Shown: positions 7,915 through 15,115, counted from the first letter of the stretch. The stretch is DNA of 41,021 nucleotides from UBA7239 sp035456205 (GCA_035456205.1 DATIDQ010000121.1:1-41021); one strand, 5' to 3'. Notes: generated by a model not told the origin, from the letters alone. A program made the numbers and translations.

Positions 7915-8318
7915 TTTTTTTCTTTGGCAAGTGCCTCAGCGGCCTGTTTTTTTTCAGTCAGTTTTTTTTTGATATCTTCTATCTTCATCATCTGGGCAGC
8001 AATGTCTTTGTCAGATTTTTCCAGCTTGACTTGCAATTCGTTGCGAGCTGCTTTGATGTTTTCGATATCGGCGCGCAATTGTTCGATGGACTTTTGCATT
8101 TCAGCAATTTTCTTTTCATTGCTATCTGCTGCCGGCGTTTTAGAAGCTGGTGTGGCTGCTGGAGCAGGAGTTTTAGCAGGTGCTTGTTGTGCAGCGAGCT
8201 CTGCTTCTTTTTTGATTCTTGCGGTTTTCTTCTCAGCGGCGGTTTGGCCTTCAGCTGATACGCCATTGAAAGCTAGGGCAACCAACGCAGTTGCCAGAAT
8301 GATACGGTGTGCTTTCAT
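7908..8318 (-). CDS. envC: EnvC murein hydrolase activator, N-terminal part, ends at TAA after a slippery site
   Basis: A 136-residue frame with a clear signal peptide (MKAHRIILATALVALAFNGV, likely cleavage after VSA) for export to the periplasm. An Ala/Pro-rich stretch follows (APAKTPAPAATPAS) and then a coiled coil (KKIAEMQKSIEQLRADIENI) typical of the EnvC N-terminus. It stops at TAA 7910-7908, while the -1 frame carries on with the rest of EnvC. Read across the shift, the product is about 488 residues, somewhat longer than E. coli EnvC (419) because of the Ala/Pro insert and longer coil. GGAGAAG precedes the ATG at 8318. It lies 39 bases behind gpmI, the usual gpmI-envC order. A sequencing error in the A-run is an ordinary alternative explanation. 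Confidence 0.85.
   Translation of the reverse strand: MKAHRIILATALVALAFNGVSAEGQTAAEKKTARIKKEAELAAQQAPAKTPAPAATPASKTPAADSNEKKIAEMQKSIEQLRADIENIKAARNELQVKLEKSDKDIAAQMMKIEDIKKKLTEKKQAAEALAKEKKQ
7914..7920 (-). other. envC: A-AAA-AAG slippery heptamer at the envC frame junction
   Basis: On the minus strand the 0-frame reads GCC AAA GAA AAA AAG CAG TAA. Bases 7920-7914 are therefore A-AAA-AAG in the phase required for -1 tandem slippage, the same heptamer as in E. coli dnaX. A -1 slip here rejoins the EnvC frame (GCA GTA AGT...). The -1 frame has a TGA at 7938-7936 and the 0-frame stops at 7910-7908, so the shift must fall between them. A GAGG (7937-7934) lies 13 bases upstream and could act as an internal Shine-Dalgarno stimulator. 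A 6-bp stem (7896-7891 with 7878-7873) lies 17 bases downstream, which is rather far. Confidence 0.6.
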
Positions 8319-8357
8319 TAAAACTTCTCCTTGCTCTGGATATGTAGACCGCTGCGC

Positions 8358-9893
8358 TTAGTGGATGGCCAATAAGTTGCGGCCGCCCATTTCTTCCGGT
8401 TGTTGCAAGCCCATCAAGGCCAGCATGCTGGGTGCGACGTCTGCGAGTGTACCATTATCACTTATCTGCACAGAACGTTTGCCGATATACAAAAACGGAA
8501 CCTGTTCACAAGTATGCTGAGTATGTGCCTGATGAACATCGTGGTCGTGCATCTGCTCGCAGTTGCCATGATCGGCCGTGATCAGACATTCGCCACCAGC
8601 AGCCAGTACGGCATCCCGCACACGCCCGACACATTGATCCAGCGCTTCCACGGCTTTTACAGCGGCGCTGAAAATGCCGGTATGCCCGACCATATCGCCA
8701 TTGGCGTAGTTGCAGATAATCACATCAAATTTGCCGCTGCCAATGGCTGCGACCAGCTTGTCGGTGACTTCAAAGGCACTCATTTCCGGTTTCAGGTCGT
8801 AGGTAGCCACTTTAGGTGAGTCCACCAGAATGCGTTCTTCGCCCTTGTATAACGCTTCGCGTCCGCCGCTGAAAAAGAATGTGACGTGCGCGTATTTTTC
8901 CGTTTCAGCAATACGCAGTTGGGTTTTGTTCAGGTTTTCCAGATATTCCCCCAGTGAGTTTTTCAGTGTGGCTGGTGGGTAGGCGCACAAGGCCGGAATA
9001 TCGGCGGCGTATTCGCTAGTCATGACAAAAGCTGCGAGTGTTGGTGATTTTTTGCGCACAAACCCATCAAAGCCGGCGTCAGTAAAAGCGCGCGTGAGTT
9101 GACGGGCACGGTCGGCGCGGAAGTTCATAAAAATCACGGCGTCACCGTCATTTAACGAAACCGTTTCGCCGATCACTGTCGGTTTTACAAACTCGTCGTT
9201 TTCGTCGCGGGCATAGGCATCAACTAATCCTTGCACGGCGGTGGCAGCGTGGAAAGCCGTTGTGCCTGCGGTGAGCATGTCATAAGCGGCCTCAACTCTA
9301 TCCCAGCGCTTGTCGCGGTCCATCGCGTAATAACGCCCACAAATACTGGCAAAACGGCCAACGCCGAGCGTGTCCAGTTTGTCTTGTGCGAGTTTGATGG
9401 AGGTTTCTGCGCTGCGCGGCGGGGTGTCGCGGCCATCAAGAAAGGCGTGCAAATACAGTTGTTTTGCGCCGCGTTTCGCTGCCATGTCGAGTATAGCGAG
9501 TATGTGATTTTCATGGCTGTGTACGCCACCATCCGATAGCAAGCCCCAGATATGCACGGCTTTGCCGGCGGTAACGGCCTTGTCGATTGCCTCGCAATAA
9601 GCCGGATTCTGGAAGAACGTGCCATCAGCGATGTCTTTGTCGATACGCGTCAGTTGCTGGTACACGATGCGGCCGGCGCCGAGCGTCATGTGGCCCACTT
9701 CGCTATTGCCGAACTGGCCATCGGGCAGGCCGACATCGAGACCGGAGCCAGAGATGGTGCTGCGCGGGCAATCGCGCCATAACGCATCCCATACCGGTGT
9801 ATTGGCAGCGGCGATGGCGTTGTCTTCAATTTCTTCGCGGTGGCCGAATCCGTCGAGAATCAGTAGGACGAGTGGCTTGGGAGCTGTTGTCAT
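8358..9893 (-). CDS. gpmI: 2,3-bisphosphoglycerate-independent phosphoglycerate mutase
   Basis: A 511-residue cofactor-independent phosphoglycerate mutase of the alkaline phosphatase superfamily, interconverting 3- and 2-phosphoglycerate in glycolysis and gluconeogenesis with two Mn ions. Motifs: LLILDGFG with metal ligand D14, the catalytic serine in FGNSEVGHMTLGAG (S64), the HIWGLLSDGGVHSHENH substrate loop, DGRDTPP, YYAMDRDKRWDR, FRADRARQLTRA and the C-terminal metal site CNYANGDMVGHTG and ITADHGNCE. The length is typical of the family. It is the first gene of the gpmI-envC-nnrD run. The divergent neighbour is yibN, as in many gammaproteobacteria. Confidence 0.96.
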   Translation of the reverse strand: MTTAPKPLVLLILDGFGHREEIEDNAIAAANTPVWDALWRDCPRSTISGSGLDVGLPDGQFGNSEVGHMTLGAGRIVYQQLTRIDKDIADGTFFQNPAYCEAIDKAVTAGKAVHIWGLLSDGGVHSHENHILAILDMAAKRGAKQLYLHAFLDGRDTPPRSAETSIKLAQDKLDTLGVGRFASICGRYYAMDRDKRWDRVEAAYDMLTAGTTAFHAATAVQGLVDAYARDENDEFVKPTVIGETVSLNDGDAVIFMNFRADRARQLTRAFTDAGFDGFVRKKSPTLAAFVMTSEYAADIPALCAYPPATLKNSLGEYLENLNKTQLRIAETEKYAHVTFFFSGGREALYKGEERILVDSPKVATYDLKPEMSAFEVTDKLVAAIGSGKFDVIICNYANGDMVGHTGIFSAAVKAVEALDQCVGRVRDAVLAAGGECLITADHGNCEQMHDHDVHQAHTQHTCEQVPFLYIGKRSVQISDNGTLADVAPSMLALMGLQQPEEMGGRNLLAIH

Positions 9894-9962
9894 GTCTGGG
9901 TCAGCAGGCTGTTATATGAGCCGGCTATCTTACGGAAGGAGGGCGATATGGGAAAGCGGGCT

Positions 9963-9992
9963 TTTTTGTGGCTCACTGTTGCCGTGTATACT
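9963..9992 (+). promoter_or_regulatory. Candidate sigma-70 promoter for yibN-grxC-secB
   Basis: TATACT at 9987-9992 is a good -10 box, with a T-rich weak -35 region (TTTTTGTG) 15-18 bases upstream. A start around 9999 would give a leader of about 35 bases before the yibN ATG at 10033. The -35 match is poor, so confidence is limited. Confidence 0.35.
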
Positions 9993-10032
9993 GCCGCCCT
10001 CCCGATTCACCCCGTCTTGACCGAGCAAACGC

Positions 10033-10443
10033 ATGACCCAATTCCTGATTTTCGTCTCCGCCCAATGGCCGTTGGTAGGCACTTTGCTAGCGCTGGTTGC
10101 GCTGTTCATGTGGAACGAGAATCGCCGTGCCGGTGACAGTATTTCTGTGCATCAGCTGACCTTTCAGGTCAATAACGCCAACGCACTGGTCATCGATTTG
10201 CGCGAGCCCAAAGAATTCCGTGAAGGCCATGTTGTGGACGCGCTCAATATTCCTTTCGCCAAAATCGCTGATCGTATGGCAGAGCTGGACAAAGCCCGCC
10301 CGCTGGTGCTGGTCGATAAAATCGGTCAGCACAGCGCATCGATTGGTCGCACACTCAAACACGCTGGGTTCAATGTCATGCGTTTGACCGGCGGCATGAG
10401 CGAATGGACCGCATCCAATTTACCCGTCGTCAAAGGCGACTGA
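10033..10443 (+). CDS. yibN: Rhodanese-like membrane-anchored protein YibN
   Basis: A 136-residue protein with an N-terminal membrane segment (about residues 8-28, PLVGTLLALVALFMW) followed by a rhodanese fold (NALVIDLREPKEFREGHVVDALNIP, LTGGMSEWTASNLPVVKGD). The position of the catalytic cysteine in active rhodaneses is occupied by VDKIGQHS, so sulfur transfer by the standard mechanism is unlikely. YibN family members often lack it. It heads the conserved yibN-grxC-secB run. The location next to secB suggests a role at the membrane linked to protein export or lipid handling, which is inference only. Confidence 0.88.
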   Translation: MTQFLIFVSAQWPLVGTLLALVALFMWNENRRAGDSISVHQLTFQVNNANALVIDLREPKEFREGHVVDALNIPFAKIADRMAELDKARPLVLVDKIGQHSASIGRTLKHAGFNVMRLTGGMSEWTASNLPVVKGD

Positions 10444-10450
10444 TTTTTCC

Positions 10451-10705
10451 ATGACTGCTGTAACCATTTATTCCTCGGACTGGTGCCCATACTGCATGCG
10501 TGCCAAAGCACTGTTGCGCAAAAAAGAAGTGGTTTTCGAAGAAATTGTTGTCGATGGTCGTGCAGATTTACGAGCAGAAATGACAGCGCTTTGCGGGCGT
10601 ACCTCTGTGCCACAAATCTGGATCAACGGCGAACATATCGGTGGTTGCGATGATTTGTATGCGCTGGAAAAAGCGGGTGAGTTGGATAGTTTGCTGACGG
10701 CGTAA
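10451..10705 (+). CDS. grxC: Glutaredoxin 3
   Basis: An 84-residue glutaredoxin, a cytoplasmic thiol-disulfide oxidoreductase reduced by glutathione. The dithiol active site is CPYC at residues 12-15 (SSDWCPYCMRAKALL). The conserved glutathione-binding TSVPQIWINGEHIGGCDDL follows, with the cis-proline in TSVPQ. Length and motifs match GrxC. It begins 7 bases after yibN and is followed by secB, the usual order. Confidence 0.95.
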   Translation: MTAVTIYSSDWCPYCMRAKALLRKKEVVFEEIVVDGRADLRAEMTALCGRTSVPQIWINGEHIGGCDDLYALEKAGELDSLLTA

Positions 10706-10745
10706 TATTTTTTACTATTTTTTATCGATATTTTAGAGGTTTGGT

Positions 10746-11198
10746 ATGTCAGAACAAGAACAGCAATTCGGTATCCAGCGCATTTATATCAAGGACGTCT
10801 CGTTTGAATCGCCGCAGGGTGCGGCCGTGTTTGGTAAAACCTGGAAGCCGGCAATACAGCAGGAAATTTCTACCACTACCACAGCCATGAATGACGATCG
10901 TTACGAAGTGGTATTGACGATCACCATCACCGGCAAGCTGGATGACCAGCCGGCGTTTCTGGTGGAAGTGCAGCAGGCTGGTGTATTCCTGATGAAGGGA
11001 CTGACTGAAGAGCAAATCCGGCAAGTGGCTGGCGCCAACTGCCCGACGATTCTCTTTCCTTACGCACGTGAAGTGATTGACAGTCTGTTGGCGCGTGGCA
11101 CGCTGCCGCCACTGATGTTACCTCCTATCAATTTTGATGCGTTGTTTCAGCAGGCCATTGCACAGCAGGGTGACCAGGCTGGTACTACGGCCCACTGA
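10746..11198 (+). CDS. secB: Protein-export chaperone SecB
   Basis: A 150-residue SecB, the cytoplasmic tetrameric chaperone that keeps preproteins unfolded and hands them to SecA. Family hallmarks: FGIQRIYIKDVSFESP, the conserved KPAIQQEISTT segment, YEVVLTITIT, QQAGVF and the strongly conserved NCPTILFPYAREVIDSL followed by LPPLMLPPINFDALF. Length is typical (E. coli 155). AGAGG sits about 7 bases before the ATG. No clear terminator is visible before the sahR promoter region. Confidence 0.96.
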   Translation: MSEQEQQFGIQRIYIKDVSFESPQGAAVFGKTWKPAIQQEISTTTTAMNDDRYEVVLTITITGKLDDQPAFLVEVQQAGVFLMKGLTEEQIRQVAGANCPTILFPYAREVIDSLLARGTLPPLMLPPINFDALFQQAIAQQGDQAGTTAH

Positions 11199-11230
11199 CC
11201 TCTTTTGTATAAAGCCATCGCTCTCGTGGG

Positions 11231-11256
11231 CCTATATCAAAATTCTTTGATATAGG
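11231..11256. promoter_or_regulatory. 26-bp perfect palindrome, likely operator of the ArsR/SahR-like regulator
   Basis: CCTATATCAAA (11231-11241), spacer ATTC, then TTTGATATAGG (11246-11256): two perfect 11-base arms. The right arm contains TTGATA (11247-11252), a good -35 box 16 bases before TAATAT. Binding here would block RNA polymerase, so autorepression of the sahR-metK unit is the simplest reading. That the neighbouring regulator binds it is inferred from position and symmetry. Confidence 0.75.
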
Positions 11257-11274
11257 TTGAAGCTCTGCTAATAT
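11247..11274 (+). promoter_or_regulatory. Sigma-70 promoter of sahR-like gene and metK
   Basis: -35 TTGATA (11247-11252), a 16-base spacer and -10 TAATAT (11269-11274). Transcription would begin near 11281. That is only a few bases before the ATG at 11284, so either the message is nearly leaderless or translation starts further in, at ATG 11341. Confidence 0.55.
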
Positions 11275-11283
11275 CGTCGGCCT

Positions 11284-12300
11284 ATGTTGACCGACACCCT
11301 CCATTCTCTTGATATCAAGCTTCCGGCTGGCGACAGTGACATGCTGTCGTTGGCCAGCTATCTGAAAGCCGCTGCCGACCCGCTGCGGCTGTCGGTGCTG
11401 CGTCTGTTGAAGCAGGATTCCTTTGCTGTGCTGGAGTTGTGTTATCTGTTAGCGGTCAAGCAATCCGGTATGAGTCACCACCTGAAGATTCTGGCGCAGG
11501 CCGATCTGGTGGCTACTCGACGTGAGGGCAATACCATTTTTTATCGCCGTGCTGCTGCCGCTGAATCGGATCAGGCCGAGTTACAGCAGGCGCTGTTTGC
11601 CAGCCTTGACCAGATGCCGCTGGAAGCCGATGTGGCGGCCCGCTTGCTGGAAGTGCAGCATGAGCGCATCGCCAGCTCGCATAGCTTTTTTGAAGAAAAC
11701 GCCGCGCTGTTCCGTCAGCAACAGGAACAGATTGCCGACTATGAATTGTATGGTCTGGCGGTGGCGCAACTGCTGGATAACCTCGATCTGCCGTCGCGAA
11801 AACTGGCGCTGGAGATAGGCCCTGGCAATGGTCAGTTTCTCGGTGAGTTGGCGGAGCGTTTTGAAAAAGTGCTGGGGCTGGATAATAACCAGCCAATGCT
11901 GGCACAGGCTGCTGATTATGTGAGCACCCACCAACTCAAGAACGTCCAACTGCGCTGCGGTGAGATCAGTCATCTGCCTGTCACCTTGGGCCCCGATTGT
12001 GTGGTGTTGAACATGGTGCTGCACCACACGCCTTCGCCGGCGGAAGTGATCGCCGCTATTGGCCAGTTATTACCTGCCAATGCCGTGTTGCTCATCTGCG
12101 AACTTTCCCACCACCAGCAGAGCTGGGTGCGGGAGTCTTGCGGTGACATCTGGCTTGGCTTTGATCCGAATGAGCTCACAGGCTGGCTTGCACAAGCGAA
12201 TCTGGCCTGCGAGCACAGCCAGTATCTGGCGCTGCGCAATGGCTTCCAGATCCAGATCCATGCGGCGCGCAAGCTGCCGTCTTTTTCTACACTCAGTTAG
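11284..12300 (+). CDS. sahR: ArsR-family regulator with C-terminal SAM-methyltransferase-like domain (SahR-like)
   Basis: A 338-residue fusion. An N-terminal winged-helix ArsR domain (LKAAADPLRLSVLRLLKQD, then LLAVKQSGMSHHLKILAQAD, LVATRREGNTIFYRR) is joined to a class I methyltransferase fold with the SAM/SAH-binding motif LALEIGPGNGQFL, acidic LGLDNN, and VVLNMVLHHTPSPAEVI. This architecture upstream of metK matches SahR, a regulator of the SAM/methionine cycle that senses S-adenosylhomocysteine. Here the methyltransferase domain is probably a sensor rather than an enzyme. The ArsR metal-site cysteines are not evident, which fits a non-metal effector. ATG 11284 is nearly at the predicted transcription start. 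ATG 11341 (MLSLASYLKAAADPLRL) is a credible alternative start. Confidence 0.8.
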   Translation: MLTDTLHSLDIKLPAGDSDMLSLASYLKAAADPLRLSVLRLLKQDSFAVLELCYLLAVKQSGMSHHLKILAQADLVATRREGNTIFYRRAAAAESDQAELQQALFASLDQMPLEADVAARLLEVQHERIASSHSFFEENAALFRQQQEQIADYELYGLAVAQLLDNLDLPSRKLALEIGPGNGQFLGELAERFEKVLGLDNNQPMLAQAADYVSTHQLKNVQLRCGEISHLPVTLGPDCVVLNMVLHHTPSPAEVIAAIGQLLPANAVLLICELSHHQQSWVRESCGDIWLGFDPNELTGWLAQANLACEHSQYLALRNGFQIQIHAARKLPSFSTLS

Positions 12301-12331
12301 TTTTTTATTTTTATAGATAGGAGTTGCGTCA

Positions 12332-13525
12332 ATGTCTGAATATTCCGTGTTTACGTCTGAATCGGTCTCCGAAGGCCACCCGGACAAAATGGCCGATCAA
12401 GTATCGGATGCCATTCTCGACGCGATTCTGGAGCAGGATCAATATGCCCGTGTAGCCTGCGAAACGCTGGTGAAAACCGGCGTGGCGATTGTGGCGGGTG
12501 AAATCACGACGACAGCGGTTGTCGATTACGAAAAAATTATTCGCGGCGTGATTAATGACATTGGCTACCACAGTTCTGATGTGTATTTCGATGGCAGCAC
12601 TTGCGGTGTTTTGAATTTGCTCGGCCAGCAATCACCGGATATCGCGCAAGGTGTAGACCGCGCCAAGCCGGAAGACCAGGGTGCAGGCGACCAGGGTTTG
12701 ATGTTCGGTTATGCCGCGAACGAAACCGATGTGTTGATGCCGGCACCGATTCAATATGCACATCGTCTGGTAGAGCGTCAGGCTGAAGCGCGTAAATCCG
12801 GTTTGTTGCCGTGGTTGCGTCCGGATGCCAAATCACAAGTCACGTTCCGTTATGAAAATGGCAAGCCTGTTGCGGTGGATGCGATCGTGCTTTCCACACA
12901 ACACGCAGCCGATGTAAGCGATAAAGATATTCATGATGGTGTGATGGATCTCGTGATCAAACACGTGATTCCTGAACAGTGGATGTCAAAAGAAACCAAA
13001 ATCTACATTAACCCGACCGGCCGTTTTGAAATCGGTGGCCCGATGGGCGATTGCGGTTTGACCGGTCGCAAAATTATTGTCGACAGCTACGGTGGTATGG
13101 CGCGTCACGGCGGTGGTGCATTCTCCGGCAAAGATCCATCTAAAGTGGATCGCTCTGCTGCGTATGCTGGCCGTTATGTGGCAAAAAATATTGTGGCTGC
13201 CGGTTTGGCAGACCGTTGTGAAATCCAGGTGTCTTACGCAATTGGTGTGGCAGAGCCGACTTCTGTTTCTATCAACACCTTTGGTACGGGCAAAGTGTCG
13301 GATGAAACTATTATCAAACTGGTGCGTGAATTTTTTGATCTGCGTCCGTATGGTTTGACCAAACAACTGGATCTGCTGCACCCGATCTATCGTCCAACGG
13401 CTTCTTACGGTCACTTTGGGCGCAATTCGGAAACCATCAGCTACAACGGCCACGATCACGTGACATTCACGTGGGAAAAAACCGATAAAGCTGCCGCGTT
13501 GCGTGATGCGGCGGGTTTGAAATAA
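12332..13525 (+). CDS. metK: S-adenosylmethionine synthetase
   Basis: A 397-residue methionine adenosyltransferase, making SAM from methionine and ATP in the cytoplasm. Motifs: FTSESVSEGHPDKMADQ (ATP and Mg binding), the GAGDQGLMFGYA signature, DAKSQVT, NPTGRFEIGGPMGDCGLTGR and the phosphate-loop signature GGGAFSGKDPSKVDRSAAY. Length and sequence are typical (E. coli 384). TAGGAG precedes the ATG by about 7 bases. It lies 31 bases behind the SahR-like regulator, so both are probably one unit controlled by the palindrome at 11231-11256. It is followed by a strong terminator. Confidence 0.97.
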   Translation: MSEYSVFTSESVSEGHPDKMADQVSDAILDAILEQDQYARVACETLVKTGVAIVAGEITTTAVVDYEKIIRGVINDIGYHSSDVYFDGSTCGVLNLLGQQSPDIAQGVDRAKPEDQGAGDQGLMFGYAANETDVLMPAPIQYAHRLVERQAEARKSGLLPWLRPDAKSQVTFRYENGKPVAVDAIVLSTQHAADVSDKDIHDGVMDLVIKHVIPEQWMSKETKIYINPTGRFEIGGPMGDCGLTGRKIIVDSYGGMARHGGGAFSGKDPSKVDRSAAYAGRYVAKNIVAAGLADRCEIQVSYAIGVAEPTSVSINTFGTGKVSDETIIKLVREFFDLRPYGLTKQLDLLHPIYRPTASYGHFGRNSETISYNGHDHVTFTWEKTDKAAALRDAAGLK

Positions 13526-13543
13526 TTGCTACAGAAGCAGTAC

Positions 13544-13573
13544 AAAACCCCGGTCATGTGCCGGGGTTTTTTT
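13544..13573 (+). terminator. Rho-independent terminator after metK, probably bidirectional
   Basis: AAAACCCCGG (13544-13553), loop TCATGTG, CCGGGGTTTT (13561-13570) and a run of seven T. On the minus strand the same hairpin is followed by TTTTG, so it can also end the lipoprotein gene that stops at 13588. Confidence 0.9.
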
Positions 13574-13587
13574 GGGCGGGTAAAAAT

Positions 13588-14409
13588 TTATTTGATAAAA
13601 ACTTTATCAAGTATTTTATTTGCCAGTGCTACGTTAGCTTTCTTGATCTCTTCAGGCAGTATAGGAGGCTCATTGCTAAACCAGAATTTATAGGGTTGGG
13701 GCTTGCCATCGTAGCGGTATTCCTGCTTGTCCAGCACCGATCCGGATTTTGTTTCAACCAGTTTCACTTCTGCTGTCATGGAAAAATGCAATAAAGGCGC
13801 TTTGCCCGCATCACTCTCAAATCCGGCTTCGATAATCCGGATTTCTGCCACCGTTTGGTAATCCCATTTTGCCGCTACTTCAATGATGGTTTCGCCATTT
13901 TCAGGTGACGGCAGTACACCGTGACTGATTTCATAATGCGTCAGATAGGCGTTGTGCTGACTCTCGTCGTCAATAGTGGCTACTAATGCAGGAGTCAAAT
14001 CAGCATGTTGCAGAATTGCGGTGGTTTTTTCCTCGACATCGGCAAGTTCTTCTTTCGATATCTCAGGTTTACTGCTGGGTGTGTGCGCCTTCATCATGGC
14101 CATCGGAACGTTAATCGGCGCGCAGGCCATCAATATCACGGGAGCCAGGCTGCCTCCCATCAGTGCTCCTCCGAGGCATTGATCCAGTGCATCGACTGCA
14201 TTCTTGCCGGCGTCGCCCATGACGCTGCCGTTCTTGAAGTCGGTGTGAAAAAATGTTTCTCCGGTTGCTCCCGCGCTGTTCAGATAGACCTTGCCAAGAT
14301 GTTCACGCAAATCATGAGAAATAGGCTTGGGCTCTGAAGCGCAGCCGACGACAAGCAGGGTGCTCAGCAACAGGGGTACGGTCAGTGGATTTTTCCGATG
14401 AGTGAACAT
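13588..14409 (-). CDS. Predicted lipoprotein of unknown function
   Basis: A 273-residue protein I do not recognise. It has a clear type II signal: basic MFTHRKNP, hydrophobic LLLSTLLVV and lipobox VGCAS with C23, so it should be lipid-anchored. Residues +2/+3 (A-S) give no inner-membrane retention Asp. A Gly/Ala/Met-rich segment (CLGGALMGGSLAPVILMACA) in the middle could be a second membrane-associated helix. The C-terminal half resembles a beta-rich domain (VAEIRIIEAGF, HFSMTAEVKLVETKSGSVL, EYRYDGKPQPYKFWF). I chose ATG 14409 because the lipobox then falls at the usual distance. An in-frame start at 14445 would add 12 residues. It stands alone between the metK terminator and the divergent diaA gene. 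Confidence 0.75.
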   Translation of the reverse strand: MFTHRKNPLTVPLLLSTLLVVGCASEPKPISHDLREHLGKVYLNSAGATGETFFHTDFKNGSVMGDAGKNAVDALDQCLGGALMGGSLAPVILMACAPINVPMAMMKAHTPSSKPEISKEELADVEEKTTAILQHADLTPALVATIDDESQHNAYLTHYEISHGVLPSPENGETIIEVAAKWDYQTVAEIRIIEAGFESDAGKAPLLHFSMTAEVKLVETKSGSVLDKQEYRYDGKPQPYKFWFSNEPPILPEEIKKANVALANKILDKVFIK

Positions 14410-14522
14410 GGTTATCCGATAGCAGTTGAATGTGGCTTTATACAAGATTTTGGCATAAATAGTTTATGCCTGATGCCCCGCGCTAGAATGGCTGCCTGAA
14501 TCACAAGCTGGATAGAGCCGCG

Positions 14523-15113
14523 ATGGAATATGAAACCCTGGTGGAGCAGATGTTCCACAACAGCATCAATGCCAAAATCGATTGCGTGGAGGCGATCACG
14601 CCATCGCTGGTGCGTGCCGGTATGGCGCTGACCGAATGCCTGTTAGCCGAAGGAAAAGTGCTGGTGTGCGGCAATGGCGGTTCATCATTGAACGCACAAT
14701 TTTTTGCCACCACTTTAATGAATCAGGGGGAACGTGAACGCCCTGGTTTGCCCGCCATTGTGTTGGACAATAGTAGCGCGATGCTCACAGCGATTGAAAA
14801 TGACTATGGTCTCAATGATGCGTTTGCCCGTCAGATACATGCGCTGGGTCAGGCTGGTGATCGACTGGTGATTTTTACCCGCACAGGTATCCCGGCAAAC
14901 CTGTTGAATGCGATAACGGCAGCACACGAGCGTGACATGGTGGTTATTGCCGTTACCGCACAGGATGGCGGCCATTTGCCAGTGTTGTTGTCGGATCGTG
15001 ATATTGAAATCCGGGTGCCTATGGAGTCGCGTTTTCGTATCTATGAAAATCATTTACTGCTATCTTTTGCGCTGTGCGAATTGATTGAATACCAGATGTT
15101 TGGAGGAACATGA
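14523..15113 (+). CDS. diaA: DnaA initiator-associating protein DiaA (SIS domain)
   Basis: A 196-residue SIS-domain protein. It contains the sugar-isomerase-like core (GKVLVCGNGGSSLNAQFFAT, ALGQAGDRLVIFTRTGIPAN, AAHERDMVVIAVTAQDGG, RIYENHLLLSFALCELIE). It resembles both DiaA and the phosphoheptose isomerase GmhA. Placement directly before the BON-domain lipoprotein dolP is the diagnostic DiaA context. DiaA forms a tetramer that binds DnaA molecules and promotes initiation at oriC. In E. coli these genes sit behind lpoA-yraN. Here the upstream neighbour is an unrelated lipoprotein on the other strand. The stop overlaps a potential dolP start in ATGA. Confidence 0.85.
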   Translation: MEYETLVEQMFHNSINAKIDCVEAITPSLVRAGMALTECLLAEGKVLVCGNGGSSLNAQFFATTLMNQGERERPGLPAIVLDNSSAMLTAIENDYGLNDAFARQIHALGQAGDRLVIFTRTGIPANLLNAITAAHERDMVVIAVTAQDGGHLPVLLSDRDIEIRVPMESRFRIYENHLLLSFALCELIEYQMFGGT

Positions 15114-15115
15114 TC

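Noticed and set aside
9948..10136. Small frame with a hydrophobic N-terminus overlapping the yibN start
   Set aside because: It lies over the yibN promoter and coding start in another frame, has no ribosome-binding site advantage and no recognisable domain.
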